Part shown: one piece after another, positions 27,046 to 30,934 of the stretch
Numbering within the stretch: position 1 is the first letter of the stretch
Layout of the letters: every line of letters begins with the position of its first letter
Assembly (NCBI GenBank): GCA_945872245.1
Contig: CAMBZB010000027.1
Coordinates: 1 to 30,934 of the forward strand
Length of the DNA stretch: 30,934 bases
Direction of reading: 5' to 3'
DNA from: Flavobacterium psychrophilum
Lineage (GTDB): Bacteria > Bacteroidota > Bacteroidia > Flavobacteriales > Flavobacteriaceae
Notes under the pieces: model-generated
Seen by the model: only the letters and a program-made list of their open reading frames with translations
Database searches by the model: none
Told to the model about the DNA's origin: nothing
Made by a program: the position numbers and the translations under genes

Positions 27046-29358
27046 ATGTTACCAACCAAAATCAAACTGGCTTTTTTGCTTCTAATGCTATTTCCAGCGT
27101 TAGTATTGGCACAAACTTTCGAAAAAATCGACCAAGGCATTCAATTTAATTCTTTAGGAATGAATGTTCGGGTTGAATTTTATTCACCGAGTATAGTTCG
27201 TGTATACAAAACACTACAATCAGAGAATTACACCAACCAAAGTTGGGTCGTGCAACAGCAAAAACAAGCTACAAAAGTAGCAGTCGAAAACAAGGATGGT
27301 TTTGTAAACCTAAGTTCTGAAAAATTGACTATCAAAGTCAATCCTAAAACGGGAAGTATTCAATTTCTTAAGTCAAATGCCGAAAATCTTTTGCTAGACA
27401 AAGATTACGGAACCAATTTTTCTAATACATTGGCAGGTGGGAAACCATTTTATAAAACACGAAGTGAATTTTTGTTAGAAAAAGACGAAGCCATTTATGG
27501 ATTGGGACAAATATTGGATAATAAATTCAATCGTCGCGATTCGCAACATCATCTTCAAAATGAGAATATGCATACTACTTCGCCTTATTTTATGTCCATC
27601 AAAGGCTATGGAGTGTATGTTGATAATTATTCTATTTCCGATTTTGAAGATAATAAACAAGGGCTTTCGTTTGAGTGTTTAGGCAAAGCGGTGGATTACT
27701 ATTTTATGTACGGCGGAGATGCCGATGGTGTGGTGTCTCAAATACGTTGGCTTACTGGAAAAACGCCTATGTTGCCTTTGTGGGCTTACGGTTTTTTTCA
27801 AAGTAAAGAGCGCTACAAAACTCAGGACGAAAGTGTGGATGTGGTAAAAAAATTACGCAGTTTGAAAATCCCTATCGATTGTATCATTCAAGATTGGAGA
27901 TACTGGCCTGAGCATAAGAATGACAGTATTTGGAACTCTCATAACTTTGATGCAAAACGATTTCCGGATCCTTTAAAATGGATTGATGAAGTTCATAAAT
28001 TGAATACCAAATTGATGATTGTGGCTTGGCCAGCAATAGGGCCGTTGAGCCCACAGTGGAAACCGTTTAAAGAACAAAATCTGATTTTAAATTTTGATTC
28101 CTATCCGAAAACAAGCGGATGTAGGCCCTATGATGTATATAATCCGAAAGGGATAGAAATGTATTGGCAATCACTCAATAAAGGGATTTACAGCTATATG
28201 AAAAATGATGCTTGGTGGCTTGATTCTACCGAACCGGATCATATGAACGTAAAACCCGAAGATTTTGATGTTCCTACTTTTGCGGGACCTTACAAAACTG
28301 TAAAAAATGCTTATTCGCTCTTGCATAACAAAGGAATTGCGACCAATCAATTGGCGACCAACCCTATTGATCGTGTGGTTATTTTGACTCGTTCTGGATT
28401 TTTAGGACAACAAAAATATGGTTCAATCACTTGGAGTGGTGATGTGCGTTCTACTTGGGATAATCTTCAAAAACAAGTACCAGCGTCTTTAAATTTCGCT
28501 TTAATGGGTTTACCGTATTGGAATTCTGATATCGGTGGTTTTCAAGCTTTCGACTGGAAAAAATCAGGAGGAACTAAAAGTCCGGAGTACCAAGAATTAT
28601 ACCTTCGTTGGATGCAATTCGGATTATTTTCTACTATGATGCGTAGCCACGGAACAGGATTGCCACGCGAGATTTGGAATTTTGGTCAAAAAGGCGATTG
28701 GTGCTACGACGGACAGGAACAATGCATTAACCTACGCTACAGCTTATTGCCTTATATTTATAGTACTTCTTGGGATGTTAGCGAGCACGATGGTACCTTT
28801 ATGCGTGCCTTATTTATGGATTTTCCAGAAGATAAAAAAACACACGATTTAGGAACGCAATTCCTGTTTGGAAAATCCATTATGGTGGTGCCGATTACAA
28901 AATACGACGTAAAATCTTGGGAAGTCTATCTTCCAAAAGGTGCTGATTGGTTCGACTATTGGACCAACGAAAAAATACAAGGAGGCACGACGCTGCAACG
29001 CGTTGTGGACAAAGTTACTTTTCCATTATACATCAAAGCGGGAAGCATCATTCCTTTTGGTCCTCAGGTGCAATACGCTACCGAAAAAAAATGGGACAAT
29101 TTGTTGCTGAAAATTTATCCTGGAGCTGATGGAACATTTACGTTATACGAAGATGAATTTGAAAACAACAATTACCAAAAAGGATTTTATTCAGAAATTC
29201 CAATGAAGTGGAACGAAAAAGAGCAAACGCTAACGATCGGGGAACGTAAAGGAAAATACAAAGGTATGCTCTCTAAACGCCAGTTTACAGTGAAAACAAA
29301 TGCTGGAGCTGAAAAAGTGGTGAGTTATTCAGGAAAATCAATAAAAGTAAAACTATAA
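27046..29358 (+). CDS. GH31-family alpha-glycosidase
   Basis: This 770-residue exported retaining enzyme (signal peptide about 1-22, FPALVLAQ) carries the GH31 hallmarks. The nucleophile is Asp393 in NDAWWLDSTEPD and the acid/base is Asp466 in ITWSGDVRSTWD. LPYWNSDIGGF, MMRSHGTGLPREIW and LRYSLLPYIYS are further conserved blocks. An N-terminal beta domain (GLGQILDNKFNRRD) precedes the barrel, which opens at LPLWAYGFFQSKERYKTQ, and C-terminal beta domains end the protein (VPLYIKAGSIIPFG type block). GH31 in such PULs is often an alpha-xylosidase, but alpha-glucosidase and alpha-galactosidase also occur, and the sugar cannot be fixed here. The sulfatase gene begins 3 bp after the stop codon. 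Confidence 0.95.
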   Translation: MLPTKIKLAFLLLMLFPALVLAQTFEKIDQGIQFNSLGMNVRVEFYSPSIVRVYKTLQSENYTNQSWVVQQQKQATKVAVENKDGFVNLSSEKLTIKVNPKTGSIQFLKSNAENLLLDKDYGTNFSNTLAGGKPFYKTRSEFLLEKDEAIYGLGQILDNKFNRRDSQHHLQNENMHTTSPYFMSIKGYGVYVDNYSISDFEDNKQGLSFECLGKAVDYYFMYGGDADGVVSQIRWLTGKTPMLPLWAYGFFQSKERYKTQDESVDVVKKLRSLKIPIDCIIQDWRYWPEHKNDSIWNSHNFDAKRFPDPLKWIDEVHKLNTKLMIVAWPAIGPLSPQWKPFKEQNLILNFDSYPKTSGCRPYDVYNPKGIEMYWQSLNKGIYSYMKNDAWWLDSTEPDHMNVKPEDFDVPTFAGPYKTVKNAYSLLHNKGIATNQLATNPIDRVVILTRSGFLGQQKYGSITWSGDVRSTWDNLQKQVPASLNFALMGLPYWNSDIGGFQAFDWKKSGGTKSPEYQELYLRWMQFGLFSTMMRSHGTGLPREIWNFGQKGDWCYDGQEQCINLRYSLLPYIYSTSWDVSEHDGTFMRALFMDFPEDKKTHDLGTQFLFGKSIMVVPITKYDVKSWEVYLPKGADWFDYWTNEKIQGGTTLQRVVDKVTFPLYIKAGSIIPFGPQVQYATEKKWDNLLLKIYPGADGTFTLYEDEFENNNYQKGFYSEIPMKWNEKEQTLTIGERKGKYKGMLSKRQFTVKTNAGAEKVVSYSGKSIKVKL

Positions 29359-29361
29359 AAA

Positions 29362-30771
29362 ATGAAAAACTTACTATTTTCAATATTATTGGTTTGTACT
29401 TTGGGTTCTGTTGCACAGAATTCCAAAAAACCAAACGTTATTATCATTTTTAATGATGATTTAGGCTATCAAGATTTAGGTTGCTATGGTTCGCCTAACA
29501 TTAAAACGCTTCGTGTGGATCAATTGGCAAAAGAAGGGATGCGATTTACAGATTTCTATGCCGCTTCACCAGTTTGTTCGGCTTCGAGAGCAGCCTTGTT
29601 AACCGGTTGCTATCCTCAAAGAGTGGGCGTACCGGGCGTAATTTCAGCAGGTGCAAACCAAGGATTGAGTCCTAAACACAACACCTTAGCCGAGCTAATG
29701 AAAAGTGTAGGATATACAACGGCTGCTGTTGGTAAGTGGCATTTAGGTGACCAACCTCAGCATTTACCCACCAATCAAGGTTTTGATTCTTTTTTTGGGA
29801 TTCCATATAGCAACGATATGTATCCTTCAAAAAATATACCTTACGCTAGCAATTGCATCTTTAACGAAGGATTCGATTTGAATAAAATCAATGAGGCATT
29901 TGCTAATATGAAACCGGGTGACAAACAACCTGAATCGGCCAAACACAAAGTGCCGCTGATGCGAAATTTAGAAACTATCGAATTTCCTGTAGATCAAACC
30001 ACGATTACCAAACGCTATGCAGACGAAGGCATCTCCTTCATCAAACAAAGTGTCAAGGACAAAAAACCGTTTTTCCTTTACTTAGCGAATTCAATGCCGC
30101 ATATTCCGCTTTATGTTTCTCCAGAATTTAAAGGTAAAAGCAAAAGAGGACTTTATGGCGATGTGGTTGAAGAGATTGATTATAATACCGGAAGAATACT
30201 TGATTTGTTGAAAGAATTGAAAGTGGATAAAAATACCATCGTAATTTTTTCATCCGATAATGGTCCTTGGTTGACAAAAGGTACCGATGGCGGTGCTGCA
30301 CTTCCGCTGTTCGAGGGTAAGTTTACCAGTTTTGAAGGAGGATTGCGAGTGCCCTTCATTATAAGGTGGCCCAATGAAATCAAAGCAGGTACAGTATCTA
30401 AAGATTTAGCTGCTACAATTGATGTTTTGCCAACATTGGCAGGGATTACGGGTGCAAAACTACCTGAAATGAATTTAGACGGCAGGTCGATTTTGGATTT
30501 GTGGAAAGGAACTTCAAACGCAACCACACCACACGAATATTACTTTATGATCTATAATGGTCAAGCAGTTCGCTCCGGCGATTGGAAATACCATAAAAAG
30601 CAAATTTTTACAGTCAATAAAAATACCCAGGTTGACGCATCACCGGCACTTTACAATCTAAAAGATGATATTGGAGAAACAAAAAATCGAGTCAATGAGT
30701 ATCCGGAAGTGGCTCAAAAATTGTCTCAAGCTTTGGAGGATCACTTGTCTAGATTGAACATCAAAAAATAA
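29362..30771 (+). CDS. Sulfatase 2, family S1 (FGly type)
   Basis: This 469-residue exported sulfatase has a signal peptide (about 1-19, ending GSVAQ) without a lipobox, so it should be a soluble periplasmic protein. The metal site motif NVIIIFNDDLGYQDLGCYG is followed by the FGly motif CSASR with Cys72 (SPVCSASRAALLTG), then GKWHLGD, NSMPHIPLYVS and FSSDNGPWLTKG. The CxAxR form is an accepted variant of the CxPxR motif; sulfatase 1 has CTPSR. The differing motifs and low overall likeness suggest different S1 subfamilies and different sulfate positions. It closes the catabolic run, 3 bp after GH31 and 36 bp before the kinase. Confidence 0.95.
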   Translation: MKNLLFSILLVCTLGSVAQNSKKPNVIIIFNDDLGYQDLGCYGSPNIKTLRVDQLAKEGMRFTDFYAASPVCSASRAALLTGCYPQRVGVPGVISAGANQGLSPKHNTLAELMKSVGYTTAAVGKWHLGDQPQHLPTNQGFDSFFGIPYSNDMYPSKNIPYASNCIFNEGFDLNKINEAFANMKPGDKQPESAKHKVPLMRNLETIEFPVDQTTITKRYADEGISFIKQSVKDKKPFFLYLANSMPHIPLYVSPEFKGKSKRGLYGDVVEEIDYNTGRILDLLKELKVDKNTIVIFSSDNGPWLTKGTDGGAALPLFEGKFTSFEGGLRVPFIIRWPNEIKAGTVSKDLAATIDVLPTLAGITGAKLPEMNLDGRSILDLWKGTSNATTPHEYYFMIYNGQAVRSGDWKYHKKQIFTVNKNTQVDASPALYNLKDDIGETKNRVNEYPEVAQKLSQALEDHLSRLNIKK

Positions 30772-30807
30772 TATTTTTATAAATTATACTAATAAACAAT
30801 TAAAAAA

Positions 30808-30934
30808 ATGGGAAAAAGAGTAGTAACATTCGGTGAGATCATGTTAAGATTAGCACCACAAGGATTTTTAAGGTTTTCACAAGCAGACAATTTTGATGTT
30901 GTATATGGAGGAGGAGAATCTAATGTAGCAGTTT
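30808..30934 (+). CDS. kdgK: 2-dehydro-3-deoxygluconokinase, PfkB family (partial, cut by the right edge)
   Basis: Only 42 codons are visible from the ATG at 30808. They give the PfkB N-terminus (RVVTFGEIMLRLAP) and the substrate-binding YGGGESNVAV, which match KdgK-type sugar kinases. The protein has no signal peptide. After KduI and the dehydrogenase, phosphorylation of 2-keto-3-deoxygluconate to KDPG is the expected next step, which makes this assignment likely although another PfkB sugar kinase is possible. A KDPG aldolase gene would be expected just past the edge. Confidence 0.8.
   Translation, partial: MGKRVVTFGEIMLRLAPQGFLRFSQADNFDVVYGGGESNVAV

Noticed and set aside
30180..30527. Minus-strand open frame of 115 codons
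   Set aside because: Antisense to sulfatase 2, whose frame carries conserved motifs across this span.

Overview
The window comes from a member of the Bacteroidota, most likely a Flavobacterium-like Flavobacteriaceae. The DNA is AT-rich, there is an adjacent SusC/SusD pair, gene starts lack purine-rich ribosome sites, exported proteins carry Bacteroidota-style signal peptides, and the leftmost gene encodes a giant repeat protein of flavobacterial type. The species is not identifiable by eye.

Layout. Positions 1-3744 (minus strand) hold the N-terminal 1248 residues of a large secreted repeat protein that runs off the left edge. An AT-rich divergent intergenic region follows (3745-4270). From 4271 to the right edge every gene is on the plus strand with short gaps (1 to about 110 bp), consistent with one long operon: a polysaccharide utilization locus (PUL). 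The order is: surface lipoprotein, SusC, SusD, heparinase II/III-type lyase 1, sulfatase 1, SASA esterase 1, KduI, DUF4861 protein, SDR dehydrogenase, SASA esterase 2, heparinase II/III-type lyase 2, GH39, GH29, aldose-epimerase-like protein, GH31, sulfatase 2, and the first 42 codons of a KdgK-type sugar kinase.

How the genes fit together. The surface lipoprotein, SusD and SusC would bind glycan and import fragments. The two lyases would cut next to uronic acids by beta-elimination. The sulfatases and SASA esterases would remove sulfate and O-acyl groups. GH39, GH29 and GH31 would trim side chains or backbone sugars. In the cytoplasm KduI, the SDR and the KdgK-like kinase form the classical path from 5-keto-4-deoxyuronate to KDG and KDPG. 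The KDPG aldolase, transporter and regulator are not in view. The target is therefore probably a sulfated, acylated, uronic-acid-containing heteroglycan, possibly with fucose and xylose. Its identity is inference.

Most worth a second look: a roughly 160-residue module shared by the C-terminus of lyase 1 and the N-terminal region of the divergent giant protein (a possible uncharacterised glycan-binding or attachment domain); a kdu pathway with no recognisable GH88/GH105 unsaturated uronyl hydrolase in view but with a DUF4861 protein between kduI and the dehydrogenase; and a duplicated translation-start region with a 20-codon mini-ORF ahead of the giant gene.
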